Shown: piece by piece, positions 17,465 through 27,807 of the stretch | How the letters are laid out: every line of letters begins with the position of its first letter | Numbering within the stretch: the stretch's first letter is position 1 | NCBI RefSeq assembly: GCF_004770055.1 | Contig: NZ_RQEP01000019.1 | Coordinates: 124,001-188,000 of the forward strand | DNA from: Leptospira semungkisensis | GTDB lineage: Bacteria > Spirochaetota > Leptospiria > Leptospirales > Leptospiraceae | DNA length: 64,000 bases | Direction of reading: 5' to 3' | The notes under the pieces: model-generated | Databases searched by the model: none | The model's input: the letters and a program-made list of their open reading frames with translations, nothing else | What the model was told of the DNA's origin: nothing | Program-made: the position numbers and the translations under genes

Positions 17465-18487
17465 TTGGATAAAAATCTAACAGCTTCCATCTCCAGCTTC
17501 GAGCCTTTTCTAAGGCAGGCAATCCTGCGTCCCAAACGTAAGGACACGATCCGGACTCTGGTCTTTACCTTCCTTCTTTCTATTCTGATATTTTCCTGGG
17601 AGATATTCGGTTCTGCTCAGAGTAAGAGTCTTGCTCTTCTCGCAGATGCGGGGCATGTGATCTCCGACTCTTTTGCGTTTTTACTTAGTATCTTTGCGGT
17701 TTGGATCTCGGATCGAAAACCAAGTCCCAAAATGAATTTCGGATTCTTTCGGGTGGAAGTATTTGCAGCTTTCTGCAATTCCATTCTCATCTCAGGCATC
17801 TCAGTTTATATTATCATAGAGGCGATTGATAGATTTCAGGCAAAGCATGAGATCGCTCCCGATTCCATGCTTGTCTTCAGCTTGGGAACGATTGCTTTCA
17901 ATCTTCTCTCTGTCTGGCTTCTGAAGAGAATAGCAGGAGATAATATCAATCTTAGGTCCGCTTACTTGCACGTTCTCAGTGATCTTCTTGGAACATTGGC
18001 GGTTCTTGTAGGAGCTGTGCTTATCCGATTCGTGGGTTGGAACTGGATCGATCCATTGATCAGTTTACTTCTATCATTGATCATCTTGAAGTCGGCAGCA
18101 AGCATCTTGAAAGAAAGTATTTTCATTCTTTTGGAAGCGTCTCCTACCCATGAGGAATGGGGACATCTGAAGAAAGATATATTGGAGATAAAAGGAGTAG
18201 AATCCATCCTCTCTGCTCATACCTGGACTTTAACTAAGGGAATTCATGCATCTGCATTTCGATTGCAGATCTCTGCCAAGGCAGACTCGAATCAAATATT
18301 AAAAGAAGCGTATGAGATCCTAAGAGGAGAATGGAAATTCGAACAGATATACCTTCAGTTAGAAGATCCTAAGACAACTCAAGCGATCGAAGGAATCGTA
18401 GCCAAGACATTGCATGATATAGATTCGGAAGAATGGGGACACCACCATCATACTCACGATCATCCGGCTCATCACCATTCTCACTGA
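17465..18487 (+). CDS. cation diffusion facilitator (Zn2+/Co2+ efflux), CzcD/ZitB type
   Basis: Six TM helices in residues about 30-225. The Zn2+ site is seen as ADAGHVISD (H64, D68) in helix 2 and HVLSD (H169, D173) in helix 5, the His/Asp set of zinc-type CDFs. A cytoplasmic ferredoxin-like C-domain follows, ending in a His-rich tail (HHHHTHDHPAHHHSH) that may bind surplus metal. The protein exports divalent metal by proton exchange at the inner membrane. The start is TTG, the only candidate near the family N-terminus, with no clear ribosome-binding site. Confidence 0.92.
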   Translation: MDKNLTASISSFEPFLRQAILRPKRKDTIRTLVFTFLLSILIFSWEIFGSAQSKSLALLADAGHVISDSFAFLLSIFAVWISDRKPSPKMNFGFFRVEVFAAFCNSILISGISVYIIIEAIDRFQAKHEIAPDSMLVFSLGTIAFNLLSVWLLKRIAGDNINLRSAYLHVLSDLLGTLAVLVGAVLIRFVGWNWIDPLISLLLSLIILKSAASILKESIFILLEASPTHEEWGHLKKDILEIKGVESILSAHTWTLTKGIHASAFRLQISAKADSNQILKEAYEILRGEWKFEQIYLQLEDPKTTQAIEGIVAKTLHDIDSEEWGHHHHTHDHPAHHHSH

Positions 18488-18509
18488 ACGGAAGATGGCC
18501 TGGCCTGAT

Positions 18510-19568
18510 CTATTTTAAAGAACCGAATTTTCTCCATTCTCTGGATTGTCTCAATCGATTCTTGATATAAACTGGACTTCTCGCAGGATGAATAGAAGTG
18601 AATAGCCCTAGATCAGGATATTCATTTCTTCTGTCAAAGTTCGGAATTCCATCCAAAATGGTGAAGCATTCATCTATAATGGCTTCGTATCCATACGGAT
18701 GGTCCACTTCTATCTTATAATCTGGATCCCTATCTTTTTTATCCGAAAGCTCCATGCATTTTCCATAAAGTAGGCCGCTTAGATCCCAAAGTTTTCCCAG
18801 AACGGCAAATCTTTCTCTGCATTCGGAGCCTTGGCTTAGGTCAGCCACTACTTTTCGGATCGCTCCGGAGAACAGAACTGCTGCAGAAAGCATTTCAGAG
18901 AGATGTATATCTGCTCCTAGCTTTGCATAATCATCTACAAATGAATACTCTTTTGGAATCCGAAGCTTCTCCGCTTTGATCTTACAGTGAGTTGCTTCCA
19001 TCGCATATTCTATATGGAATTCTTCCACTGACAAACCAGGAATATCTCTAGGAATATAATACACTCCGTATTCTGGGCTTCCGTCCTTTCTAGCAACAAT
19101 CAGAAATCCTTCGGCATCCGCACCGTTCGTCACAAATCCTTTAAAGAAATCTAATTCGATACTTCCGTCGGGAAGAGTTCTCGCTATCGATTTCAGATTC
19201 GTAAGTTTTCCCATCCATTCTGGTTCGCTTACTCCTAGGCCCAAGATGCCAAGGCCGCTACTCAAACGATCTAAGATCTCTGCTGCCAGTTCTTTCGTTC
19301 CTGGCTTTGTAGGAACTCCATTTTCCTTACCAGAAACCATGCGCAGGATCTTGCCGGCCACATTGGTCTGGGCCATGATGCCGACACCCACTCCAATTCC
19401 ATGATCAAAGGAAGGAAGAAGGACTAGTTTCTCGTGAAATTCCCTGTATCGCCCGTCTCTGAGAGCGACAAACATACCTGCCTTGGCTATCTCTGAAAGT
19501 GAGGATTTGTATATTGTTCGAAATTCTCCCCGGGGAAAGGATTCGAGCTTAGATTTTAATTCTATCAT
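18510..19568 (-). CDS. acyl-CoA dehydrogenase-like protein, shortened
   Basis: Follows the acyl-CoA dehydrogenase plan: a helical N-domain, a beta-domain with LGILGLGVSEPEW, DFFKGFVTNGADAEGFLIVARK and YYIPRDIPGLSVE, then a helical C-domain. It is 352 aa against about 380-400 usually, with little before the first helices. I do not see the usual C-terminal catalytic glutamate in a YEG-type motif. It could be a divergent dehydrogenase, or a flavoprotein with another role. It sits 25 bases downstream of uvrA on the same strand, so may share its transcript. Confidence 0.8.
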   Translation of the reverse strand: MIELKSKLESFPRGEFRTIYKSSLSEIAKAGMFVALRDGRYREFHEKLVLLPSFDHGIGVGVGIMAQTNVAGKILRMVSGKENGVPTKPGTKELAAEILDRLSSGLGILGLGVSEPEWMGKLTNLKSIARTLPDGSIELDFFKGFVTNGADAEGFLIVARKDGSPEYGVYYIPRDIPGLSVEEFHIEYAMEATHCKIKAEKLRIPKEYSFVDDYAKLGADIHLSEMLSAAVLFSGAIRKVVADLSQGSECRERFAVLGKLWDLSGLLYGKCMELSDKKDRDPDYKIEVDHPYGYEAIIDECFTILDGIPNFDRRNEYPDLGLFTSIHPARSPVYIKNRLRQSREWRKFGSLK

Positions 19569-19593
19569 GTTTTTATAAATTACTTCCGAACGA

Positions 19594-22428
19594 TCAGCCG
19601 GCCTTTTTTCCGGAACCGTTTAGTACCTTCTTCAGATACTGACCGGTAAAAGATTCTTTCACCTTGGAGATCTCTGCAGGAGTTCCTTCTGCGATGATGC
19701 TTCCTCCACCATCTCCACCTTCTGGTCCAAGATCTATGATCCAATCCGCTTGCTTGATCACGTCCAAGTTATGCTCGATCACGATCATGGAATTTCCTCG
19801 ATCTACGAGCGTATGAAGAACTGTCATCAAGTGTCTCACGTCTTCGAAATGAAGTCCGGTCGTAGGCTCGTCTAGTATATAAAGAGTCTTTCCAGTCGGT
19901 CGTTTGGACAATTCTGTCGCCAACTTGATCCTTTGCGCTTCTCCGCCGGAAAAAGTAGTGGCTGGCTGCCCTAATTTAATATAACCGAGGCCGACTTCGC
20001 CCAAGGTTTCTAGTTTCCGCTTCAGTGCAGGAATATTTTCAAAAAATGGAATAGAATCCTCTACGGTCATTTCTAGGATTTCGAAGATATTCTTTCCTTT
20101 ATAACGAACTTCTAATGTTTCTTGGTTGTACCGTTTTCCTTTGCATACATCACAGGTTACATATACATCCGGAAGAAAATGCATTTCTATCTTCAGGATC
20201 CCATCGCCTTCACAGGTCTCGCAGCGACCACCGCTCACATTGAAACTAAATCTTCCGGGAGAATAACCTCTTAGTTTAGAATCTTCTAATTGAGAGAAAA
20301 TATCCCGGACCACAGTAAATAGCCCAGTATACGTTGCGGGATTGGATCTGGGAGTCCTGCCGATCGGAGACTGATCGATATTGATAATCTTATCTATTTC
20401 TTCGAGACCGGTGATCTTCTCGTGTTTGCCCCAAACGGTTCTCATCTTCATTACCTTATGAGCTGCTGCATTGTATAAGATATCATTAATGAGAGTGGAC
20501 TTTCCTGATCCGGAAACTCCAGTCACAACAATCAGTTTTCCGAGTGGGATCTCGACGGAAACATTCTTTAGATTATTCTCTTTTGCATTTATTATCTTAA
20601 GCTTCTTCCCATTTCCAGGACGTACATTCTGGGGAAGAGGAATAAACGCTTTTCCAGACAGATACTTTCCTGTCAGAGAGTTCTTATTCTTTGAAACTTC
20701 TTCCGGAGTGCCAGAGCAAACTACGGAGCCTCCATGAACACCGGCTCCTGGTCCCATGTCGATCAGCCAGTCCGCTTCTTCCATGGTTTCCTGGTCATGC
20801 TCCACGACTAGAACAGTGTTTCCAAGATCTCTCAGGTCCTTTAGAGTATTTACGAGTTTTGTATTGTCTCTCTGATGAAGACCGATAGAAGGTTCATCCA
20901 AAATATAGAGAACCCCTTGGAGACGAGAGCCGATTTGAGTAGCAAGACGGATCCTTTGCGCTTCTCCCCCGGAAAGAGTTCCCGCAGAACGTTCTAAGCT
21001 TAGATAGCCTACTCCTACATCATTCAAGAAGGTCAATCTCTGTTGGATCTCCTTTAGGATCGGCCTTGCAATCACCTCATCGCTTCCTTTGAGCTTCATT
21101 GCCTTTACGAATTCGAGTCCATTCTCTACGCTGAATCCCGAAAATGTATCGATCGTGGTATTATTTACTTTTACCGCAAGACTCACCTGCTTCAGACGTT
21201 TACCCTGGCAGGAGGGACATGAATGGTTTGTCATAAAACCTTCAAGCTGTTGGCGTCGAGCTTCCGAGCCTTCCTTATACCTACGCTTTAGATTCGGGAT
21301 CACTCCCTCGAATTCCCTACTGAATTCATAATGGGACTTATCGTTCCTGAAATCATAATCTATCTTTAAGTTCTTATCGCCATATAGAATGGTGTCTCGC
21401 ACCTTCTTAGGTAGATTCTTCCAAGGAACATTATAATCGAATTTTAATTTCTTTGCCAAAGAATGAACTGTAGTTAAGAACCAATAACTACTGCTCTTAG
21501 AACCGGCCCATGCTTCTATGCAACCTTCTACTAGGGAAAGTTCTGCGTCCGTGACTAAGAGATCCTCGTCAAATTCTAAAAGGCTTCCGAGTCCATCGCA
21601 GGTCTCGCAGGCTCCATACGGGGAATTGAATGAAAAAAGTCTGGGTGATAATTCAGGAAGAGATTCTTCCGGGTGATTTGGACAGGAGAGTTTTTGGGAG
21701 AAGGTATGGTCCTTCTTGCCGTCATCTACGAGCAGGATCCCATCCGATTGCTTGAGAGAAGTCTCTATGGAATCCGCTAGACGAGAGCGTATTCCGTCCT
21801 TGATGATCAAACGATCCACGACAATCTCGATCGTTGCCTTAAAACTTTTCTTTAAAACGATCTCTTCGTCTAAAGTCTTGATCTCGCCATTCAACCGAAT
21901 CCGATTGAAACCGTCCTTGCGTATCTTTTCTAAAACGTCCTTATGCTCTCCTTTCTTTCCGGAAACTACGGGAGAAAGAAGTTGGATCTTTGTTCCCTCC
22001 GGATAACTCAGGATGCGATCCGTGATCTGGTCAACGGAAAGAGATTGGATCGGGGTGCCGCAGATTGGACAATGAGGCTTTCCTATCCTTGCATACAAAA
22101 GGCGGAGATAATCGTAGATCTCCGTAACAGTTCCCACTGTAGATCTAGGATTTCGGTGAGTCGTTTTCTGTTCTATGGAAATGGCGGGAGATAGACCTTC
22201 GATCAGATCCAAATCCGGTTTTTCCATCTGACCCAGGAACTGGCGAGCGTACGCTGAAAGACTTTCGACGTATCTTCTCTGACCTTCTGCATAGATCGTA
22301 TCGAATGCAAGAGAGGATTTGCCCGAGCCAGAAAGACCCGTGATCACAACGAGTTTGTCTCTCGGAATATCTAAACTGATATTTTTGAGATTATGCTCTC
22401 TTGCTCCTCTGATCTTAATATGGTCCAA
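19594..22428 (-). CDS. uvrA: excinuclease ABC subunit A
   Basis: Damage-recognition ATPase of nucleotide excision repair, acting with UvrB and UvrC. At 944 aa it is full length. Two ABC modules are visible: Walker [10 protein letters not shown] (31-39) and GVSGSGKST near 640, ABC signatures [12 protein letters not shown] and [12 protein letters not shown], and zinc-binding cysteine pairs including CETC...CDVC in the second half. The other UvrABC genes are not in the window. A TTTG-N5-CAAA sequence lies about 105 bases upstream in the gap shared with sppA. Confidence 0.98.
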   Translation of the reverse strand: MDHIKIRGAREHNLKNISLDIPRDKLVVITGLSGSGKSSLAFDTIYAEGQRRYVESLSAYARQFLGQMEKPDLDLIEGLSPAISIEQKTTHRNPRSTVGTVTEIYDYLRLLYARIGKPHCPICGTPIQSLSVDQITDRILSYPEGTKIQLLSPVVSGKKGEHKDVLEKIRKDGFNRIRLNGEIKTLDEEIVLKKSFKATIEIVVDRLIIKDGIRSRLADSIETSLKQSDGILLVDDGKKDHTFSQKLSCPNHPEESLPELSPRLFSFNSPYGACETCDGLGSLLEFDEDLLVTDAELSLVEGCIEAWAGSKSSSYWFLTTVHSLAKKLKFDYNVPWKNLPKKVRDTILYGDKNLKIDYDFRNDKSHYEFSREFEGVIPNLKRRYKEGSEARRQQLEGFMTNHSCPSCQGKRLKQVSLAVKVNNTTIDTFSGFSVENGLEFVKAMKLKGSDEVIARPILKEIQQRLTFLNDVGVGYLSLERSAGTLSGGEAQRIRLATQIGSRLQGVLYILDEPSIGLHQRDNTKLVNTLKDLRDLGNTVLVVEHDQETMEEADWLIDMGPGAGVHGGSVVCSGTPEEVSKNKNSLTGKYLSGKAFIPLPQNVRPGNGKKLKIINAKENNLKNVSVEIPLGKLIVVTGVSGSGKSTLINDILYNAAAHKVMKMRTVWGKHEKITGLEEIDKIINIDQSPIGRTPRSNPATYTGLFTVVRDIFSQLEDSKLRGYSPGRFSFNVSGGRCETCEGDGILKIEMHFLPDVYVTCDVCKGKRYNQETLEVRYKGKNIFEILEMTVEDSIPFFENIPALKRKLETLGEVGLGYIKLGQPATTFSGGEAQRIKLATELSKRPTGKTLYILDEPTTGLHFEDVRHLMTVLHTLVDRGNSMIVIEHNLDVIKQADWIIDLGPEGGDGGGSIIAEGTPAEISKVKESFTGQYLKKVLNGSGKKAG

Positions 22429-22532
22429 ACTTTTAATCCTCTCTCTTGATTCAGATAAAATCCCGAAACTCTGGCTGAAAAGCGGTTTTCATTTCGGAAT
22501 TTTACGTTTTCCGGAATAAAACGCGGTTTTAC

Positions 22533-22545
22533 TTTGGTCGACAAA
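22533..22545. promoter_or_regulatory. possible LexA (SOS) box between uvrA and sppA
   Basis: TTTGGTCGACAAA fits TTTG-N5-CAAA, the LexA box form described for L. interrogans. It is 105 bases upstream of uvrA and 11 bases before the sppA start. One such match per about 65 kb is expected by chance, so this is tentative. Confidence 0.3.
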
Positions 22546-22556
22546 AGGAATTTCGA

Positions 22557-24278
22557 ATGATCAAGACACTTATCTCCCTGCTCTTTTTACCGATACGGAT
22601 TTTTTTCCAGGGAATGCGGATCCTTTTATGGACCATCCGAAAAGGAAATCATTTCTACCTTGAGATCCCTTCTTCTTTTTCTTATGATAAGAAGTCCTTC
22701 TTAGTTCGTCTTCTTGTCTCTAAGGAAGACTCTCCATTCTTAGTGGATTTTCTTCTTGGCTTGAAAGCACTTAGTATGGTCCCAGGATTACGAAAAGTTT
22801 CCTTTCAAATTTCTAATCCAGAATACGGATTCGGAGAAATTTGGAATATTTGCCAAGCAATCCAAGTCTTGAATGATAAAGGAATCCAAACTGCAGGATT
22901 TTGTTTAGGCGGAGGAACCAAGGCATTACTTCTGCTGTCCTTCTGTAAGTATAGATACACTTCTTCCGCTGCGGAGTTCTTTCCTGTGCTTCCATCTGCA
23001 GAGCCTTATTTCTTTGGAGGAGCTGCTAAAAAATACGGTGTAGGAGTTGAAGCCTATGCCAGCGGAGAATTCAAGGCTTTCGGAGAGACTTTCCAAAGGA
23101 CTTCTTTCTCGGCTCCCGCAAAGAAGAATATAGAATCTCTTCTCTCCGACCAAAAAGAACTCTTAGAATTAGGTTTTCGTAAAACATCTGGCTTGGACTT
23201 AAAGGCTTTAGAAGAACCGATTATAGGTGCGGAGAAGTTAAAAGATTTAGGTTTTATCACCGAATTCTTAGAAGAAGATGAATTCGAAGAGAATTATCTT
23301 TTTAAAAATTATAAAAAAGAATCAGAGGATACAAAACCGGAATATAAGAAGTTAACTCCCGGCGGATTCAGGCTTTATAATAAAAAGAAAAATTTCAGTA
23401 TTCTCTCCAGATCCTTACCTACAGTAGTGATCATTCCTGTACAAGGAAATATACTTCCGGATTTAGGAAGAGAAGAAGACTTTAGATCCAGACAGGTTTC
23501 CTTTCGCTATTACCAAGAGATCTTTAAGGAAATCAAAGAAGATCCGAAAGTCTCCGCAGTGATCTTAGAAATGAATTCACCTGGGGGAAGCGCTCTCGTC
23601 TCTGAACTACTTTATAGGGAGATCAAGAAACTCTCCGAAAAGAAACCGGTGCTTACTTATGTATTGAATGTGGCTGCTTCCGGGGGATATTATCTTGCCT
23701 GTGGAACCAAGGAAATTCATGGCACACCTTATTCCGTAGTAGGTTCGATAGGTGCCGTCATGCTTAGATTCGAACTGAAAAAACTATATGATAAATTCGG
23801 AATTAAGAAAGAAAGAATCGGATTCTACCCTCATAGAGATATTCTCTCTGAATACGGAAAACTTTCCCCCAAATCGGAACAATTCTTAAAAAAAGAAGTA
23901 CTTAGATCCAGAGACGTATTCTATTCTCGGGTCACGGAAGCTAGAAAGAAAACTTTCCATGAATTAGAATCCAAATGGGGAGAAGGAAGGGTCTTTTTAG
24001 GGGATAGATTTCAAAAGGCAGGTTTTTTGGATTCCTGCTCTAGCCTACTAGATATATTACAAAAACTGAAAACAGATCTGGGAGCCAAAAAGATCGATGT
24101 GCAATATCTTCCAGGAACGTATAGCTGGAAGGACTTGGTTCAGGACCTAAAGCCTGGATTGCAAATGACAGGTTTCAATCTAAGATCTTTTCCATTGTCC
24201 TTACTCTGGAAAGATAGAAAGGAAGATCCAAGAGAAATTCTCTATCTTTCAGAGATCGCAACGGAACTTTCCAAATAA
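22557..24278 (+). CDS. sppA: S49 family peptidase (SppA-like signal peptide peptidase)
   Basis: A 573-aa protein with an N-terminal hydrophobic segment (about 4-26) and two S49 repeats. As in the long SppA form, the putative general base is in the N-terminal repeat (K131 in SFCKYRYTS) and the nucleophile in the C-terminal repeat (S345 in SPGGSALVSE), followed by VAASGGYYLACG. It should degrade cleaved signal peptides at the inner membrane. K131 as the base is my alignment guess. ATG follows AAAGGAA. The gene is divergent from uvrA and ends near a hairpin shared with the convergent Sua5 gene. Confidence 0.88.
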   Translation: MIKTLISLLFLPIRIFFQGMRILLWTIRKGNHFYLEIPSSFSYDKKSFLVRLLVSKEDSPFLVDFLLGLKALSMVPGLRKVSFQISNPEYGFGEIWNICQAIQVLNDKGIQTAGFCLGGGTKALLLLSFCKYRYTSSAAEFFPVLPSAEPYFFGGAAKKYGVGVEAYASGEFKAFGETFQRTSFSAPAKKNIESLLSDQKELLELGFRKTSGLDLKALEEPIIGAEKLKDLGFITEFLEEDEFEENYLFKNYKKESEDTKPEYKKLTPGGFRLYNKKKNFSILSRSLPTVVIIPVQGNILPDLGREEDFRSRQVSFRYYQEIFKEIKEDPKVSAVILEMNSPGGSALVSELLYREIKKLSEKKPVLTYVLNVAASGGYYLACGTKEIHGTPYSVVGSIGAVMLRFELKKLYDKFGIKKERIGFYPHRDILSEYGKLSPKSEQFLKKEVLRSRDVFYSRVTEARKKTFHELESKWGEGRVFLGDRFQKAGFLDSCSSLLDILQKLKTDLGAKKIDVQYLPGTYSWKDLVQDLKPGLQMTGFNLRSFPLSLLWKDRKEDPREILYLSEIATELSK

Positions 24279-24350
24279 TTTTGCAGACCGGAGTGACGAT
24301 CCAATCGACCATCACTTTTCAAAGGCAAAGTATTTCCTGCTTACTTAAAT

Positions 24351-24395
24351 GGATTCGAACTAGATATTAAGGTAAGTTCGAATCCGCTGCTTTTT
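24351..24395 (+). terminator. hairpin terminator after sppA, overlapping the 3' end of the Sua5 gene
   Basis: A perfect 11-bp inverted repeat (GGATTCGAACT at 24351-24361 with AGTTCGAATCC at 24375-24385) is followed by GCTGCTTTTTGG on the plus strand. The right arm lies inside the last codons of the convergent Sua5 gene. Confidence 0.55.
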
Positions 24396-25323
24396 GGATC
24401 CGATTGAGTAAGGCCTCTTTCCCCCTACCTTCTGTGGGGGGAAAGCAATAGATCTTAGAGATTCCTTTCGTATCGCAATCTCTGAAGAAGGAATACAGAC
24501 TTTTCATGTATTCTGCATTGTCTTTCAGATCCACTGAATACTGCCAACCGTCAGATAGTCCGATTCCGATTGCAGCCGCATCCGATTTTGGACGAGTTTC
24601 TTCTTCGGCGAGAATCACATTTGCATTAGGTGCATAGTGTCTGTATTTGGTGCCAGGACTCATCGGCTTTTCTTCTTCCTGCATAAGATCTTCTGATGAG
24701 AATTCATCCAATTCAGGTAAGAAGTCTTTCAGATCATCCAAACTCCAAAATCCAGGACGTAGGATCCTTGGCCTTGGCCCTGAAAGATCAATAACGGTAG
24801 ATTCCAAGCCGATTGTGGGCTCCGGTCCTTTTAAGATGAGATCTACCTTTCCCTTAAATTCATGAACTGCGTCCGTAAATCTAGTGATCGACGGTTGTCC
24901 AGAAAGATTAGCAGAAGGCGCAGAAACCGGTCCCCCAAACGCTCTCAGCATTTCATTCGCCTTGGAATGAGAAGGAACTCGAACTGCAACTGTAGGAAGC
25001 CCTGTAGAAAAAACAGAATTATCTAATTTAGAAAGTACGAATGTGATCGGTCCTGGCATGCAAGAAGAGGCCAGCTCTTTTGCGAATGCATTCATATTTG
25101 CTATCTTAGGGATCTCACTGGAATGAGAAAGATGAACGATCAAGGGATTGTCTGCCGGACGATTCTTGATCTTATAGATCTCTAGGCAGGCTTTTAGGTT
25201 TCTAGAATCGGCGCCTAGACCGTAAACAGTCTCTGTCGGAAAAAGGACGACCCCACCCCCCTTAAGTACCTTAGCGGCTTGGGAAGGATCGTCCGTGATA
25301 AGGGTGTCCTTATTTTTTGACAA
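24367..25323 (-). CDS. L-threonylcarbamoyladenylate synthase (Sua5 type)
   Basis: Makes threonylcarbamoyl-AMP for the universal tRNA modification t6A37. The YrdC domain shows PTETVYGLG (29-37), KIKNRPADNPL (51-61), SAPSANLSG (134-142) and STVID (175-179). A Sua5-type C-terminal domain follows (about 215-318), so this is the two-domain form rather than TsaC. The start appears to be TTG with GAGGAA just upstream. The gene overlaps the end of the GH18 gene by 14 bases, suggesting translational coupling. Confidence 0.93.
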   Translation of the reverse strand: MSKNKDTLITDDPSQAAKVLKGGGVVLFPTETVYGLGADSRNLKACLEIYKIKNRPADNPLIVHLSHSSEIPKIANMNAFAKELASSCMPGPITFVLSKLDNSVFSTGLPTVAVRVPSHSKANEMLRAFGGPVSAPSANLSGQPSITRFTDAVHEFKGKVDLILKGPEPTIGLESTVIDLSGPRPRILRPGFWSLDDLKDFLPELDEFSSEDLMQEEEKPMSPGTKYRHYAPNANVILAEEETRPKSDAAAIGIGLSDGWQYSVDLKDNAEYMKSLYSFFRDCDTKGISKIYCFPPTEGRGKEALLNRIQKAADSNLP

Positions 25324-26908
25324 TTTCCTCGGATGAGGACTTGGCTTCTTCCTGACCTTCTTCAGGTGCAGCTTGTTTTACATCCGGAGTCTGAATCTTT
25401 TCAGGGGTCGCCTTAGGAACAGGTGGAAGTTTATTCGTCACCAAGAGTTCCAAGTAAGTGTTGATCCCAGGATCGTTGTCCGAAAGCAATTGCCAGAAAG
25501 AGAACCCACCTATATCATAAGATCTTAATAATGTCATCTTATCTTCGAAAGCCTTTCTGTTCATAAAGAAAGCCACTCGATCACAACCTTCTGATTTGTA
25601 CCAGATACTAGGATCCTCGTAAGTTTTTCCTTGGTGAACCCAGCTAAACTTAGAAAGATTTGTCCAAGAAGAAGAGTTCTTGTTATCCGCCATTACCTGG
25701 TTGATATTCGTAGGTTGTTTAGTGACTCCTAACTGTTGGCGCTTCAATGCGTCCGACCAATACACAGACTTGATCTTAGCGTTGCAATTCAGTGCCCAAT
25801 CATATCCGTAAGTCGGGATCGCCATATATAATTTCTTAGCTGGAACTCTTTCTTTAGCGTAAGTGATGATATTTCGGATCCAAACGTTAGGCGCCTGTGG
25901 CCCTGGTCCCGGATTTCTGTACTTGCGTGGGTGCAATTCGTACGCCATCACTTTCACTCGGTCCGCATGCTTTGCGAGAAAAGCATAATCGTGAGTCATC
26001 GGACCTCTCCAATTTTCTGCGAAGTCCATATTAATCTTTTCTTTTAGACCTTTGCAAGCCTTTAAAGAAGTCTTTTTGGCAGCAGTCTTAGGATGGACGG
26101 CAACGGAGAGTAACTTTCCTCTCTTATGAATCTCTTTGGAAAGAATTACGATGAATTCCTCGAATTTCTCTTTCTTCTCGCAGCTCATTCCTTCGTAGTC
26201 AATATCGATCCCATCGAACCCATACGTGTCCACTTCGTAAAGAATGTTTTGGATATGTTTGTCTCGGATATCGTTTCTGCCGTTTAGACCGATATTCTCT
26301 GCGATCTTCTCATTCTTGTTTTCCCAACGGAAAATGGTCGGGATGATCTTTACCCTAGGGTTCAAGGAGCGAAGTTCGGCAACTCTGGCATGTTTTTGGG
26401 CACTTCCCCAAAGAGAATACAGGTCTCCGTTATTCGTCTCTCTTCCTTTAAATCCGTAAATAAAAGGATGAATTTCATTGTATAGATGAACAGTACGTTT
26501 CATCGCCTCATAATCGGAGAACCAAGTAGAAGCTCTGAAAGCTGTATCATCTTCTACAAGCACTGGGACCACAGAGGTCTTATCTTCAGGAGAAGAACCA
26601 TCGGAAGAAGAGCTAGGAACAGTGGAATTCCACCATTTCTTAAGATCTTCCCAAGCGCCGGTAGGAACTAACTCCGACTTTACCCCAACGTTTTGGAATT
26701 GGATGGGAGCCTCAGCAACTGCTTGGCTTTCCTGTTTTTGGCCGGGATGCGGCTTTAAGGCTTGGATCCCAAGGTAGAAAGAAATTCCGGAAAGCACAAT
26801 CCAAGTGAAGCTAACGATCCCTGTCTGTAGAAAGGATTGCTTCTTTGGTTGGTAAGGAACGGGACGGCTTAGGTCCTCTGGGGTAAATGGTTCATCGTTT
26901 GGATTCAT
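25310..26908 (-). CDS. membrane-anchored glycoside hydrolase family 18 protein
   Basis: A TM anchor (about 28-48) is followed by a low-complexity Ser/Pro linker and a GH18 barrel from about 125. The catalytic motif DGIDIDYEG has DxxDxDxE intact, with E239 as acid. Such proteins (YaaH/chitinase-like) cleave beta-1,4-linked amino sugars. A peptidoglycan or surface-glycan target is plausible because the domain would face the periplasm. The C-terminus ends in a Glu/Pro-rich tail. ATG at 26908 was chosen because it gives a normal signal anchor. An in-frame TTG 87 bases earlier lacks a ribosome-binding site. Confidence 0.87.
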   Translation of the reverse strand: MNPNDEPFTPEDLSRPVPYQPKKQSFLQTGIVSFTWIVLSGISFYLGIQALKPHPGQKQESQAVAEAPIQFQNVGVKSELVPTGAWEDLKKWWNSTVPSSSSDGSSPEDKTSVVPVLVEDDTAFRASTWFSDYEAMKRTVHLYNEIHPFIYGFKGRETNNGDLYSLWGSAQKHARVAELRSLNPRVKIIPTIFRWENKNEKIAENIGLNGRNDIRDKHIQNILYEVDTYGFDGIDIDYEGMSCEKKEKFEEFIVILSKEIHKRGKLLSVAVHPKTAAKKTSLKACKGLKEKINMDFAENWRGPMTHDYAFLAKHADRVKVMAYELHPRKYRNPGPGPQAPNVWIRNIITYAKERVPAKKLYMAIPTYGYDWALNCNAKIKSVYWSDALKRQQLGVTKQPTNINQVMADNKNSSSWTNLSKFSWVHQGKTYEDPSIWYKSEGCDRVAFFMNRKAFEDKMTLLRSYDIGGFSFWQLLSDNDPGINTYLELLVTNKLPPVPKATPEKIQTPDVKQAAPEEGQEEAKSSSEEIVKK

Positions 26909-27060
26909 TTGAGCTCTATGTATATATCGAATCGCGGAGGCAAAAAATAAAGCACCGACTGTCTTCCAGTGATTTTCAGTGAACTTCCCTGTCAAACGTT
27001 TGTGAAATTCCTCCTTGTTCTTTGATTGACAGAGCCTAGATCCGCGAAATTTTTCCCTGG

Positions 27061-27774
27061 ATGCAGTTTCATAGGCCGGCCAAACTCTTTTTCGTTCTAG
27101 GTTCCATATTCATCACTTTCTTGCTCATGGCGGAAGTCACCGGCTCTAAGTGGATCCAACTAAATGTGGGAGGCCTCGCCTTCAATTTGACCCTTGGAGT
27201 GATCCCCTTTCCGATCACATTCATCGTCACAGACCTTTTAAACGAGTATTATGGAAGAAGAGGTGTCAGATACCTCACTCTAGTGGGAATGGTGATGATC
27301 GTTCTTGCATACTTCTTACTCCAAATTGATATGCATATCCCTGCCGTAGGGAATTCTCCTGTAGATGATCATTCTTTTAAGGTGGTTTTCTTCAATACAG
27401 GTCAAGTAATCGCAGGTTCAGTAATCGCTTACTTGATCGGCCAGCTTGTAGACATCCAGATCTTCCATTTGATCCGTAAAAGAACCCAGAATAGACTGCT
27501 TTGGTTGAGAGCCACCGGTTCTACGATCTTCTCCCAGCTCTTGGATTCTTATGTCGTTATCTTTGTAGCATATTGGGGACAGTATGAGTTCCAAACTCTG
27601 AACCAAATCTCTTATACAAACTTTGGCTACAAGATCCTAATCGCAATCGGCATCACTCCTCTTATCTATGCGTCCCACTACCTAATCGAAAGATACCTGG
27701 GAGAAGATGCTCATAGAATGGCAGAACATGCCTTAAAAGAAGGAAAAGAAGAGATCCAGGCGTATCCTGGTTAA
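27061..27774 (+). CDS. queuosine precursor transporter (YhhQ family)
   Basis: A 237-aa protein with six hydrophobic helices of the YhhQ/Vut_1 family. The signature GVIPFPITFIVTDLLNEYYGRR is visible in the first third. Family members import preQ0/preQ1 for queuosine tRNA modification. It is monocistronic, between a divergent GH18 gene and a convergent VOC gene. With Sua5 nearby, two tRNA-modification functions lie within 3 kb, though not in one operon. Confidence 0.9.
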   Translation: MQFHRPAKLFFVLGSIFITFLLMAEVTGSKWIQLNVGGLAFNLTLGVIPFPITFIVTDLLNEYYGRRGVRYLTLVGMVMIVLAYFLLQIDMHIPAVGNSPVDDHSFKVVFFNTGQVIAGSVIAYLIGQLVDIQIFHLIRKRTQNRLLWLRATGSTIFSQLLDSYVVIFVAYWGQYEFQTLNQISYTNFGYKILIAIGITPLIYASHYLIERYLGEDAHRMAEHALKEGKEEIQAYPG

Positions 27775-27807
27775 TCCTCTCTAAATCCGTTTCTTTTCAT
27801 TCGAGGT

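Noticed and set aside
18430..18487. His-rich tail as a cloning tag or assembly error
   Set aside because: Irregular His/Asp/Thr spacing and the natural setting at the end of a CDF zinc exporter fit a native metal-binding tail. SlyD ends similarly.
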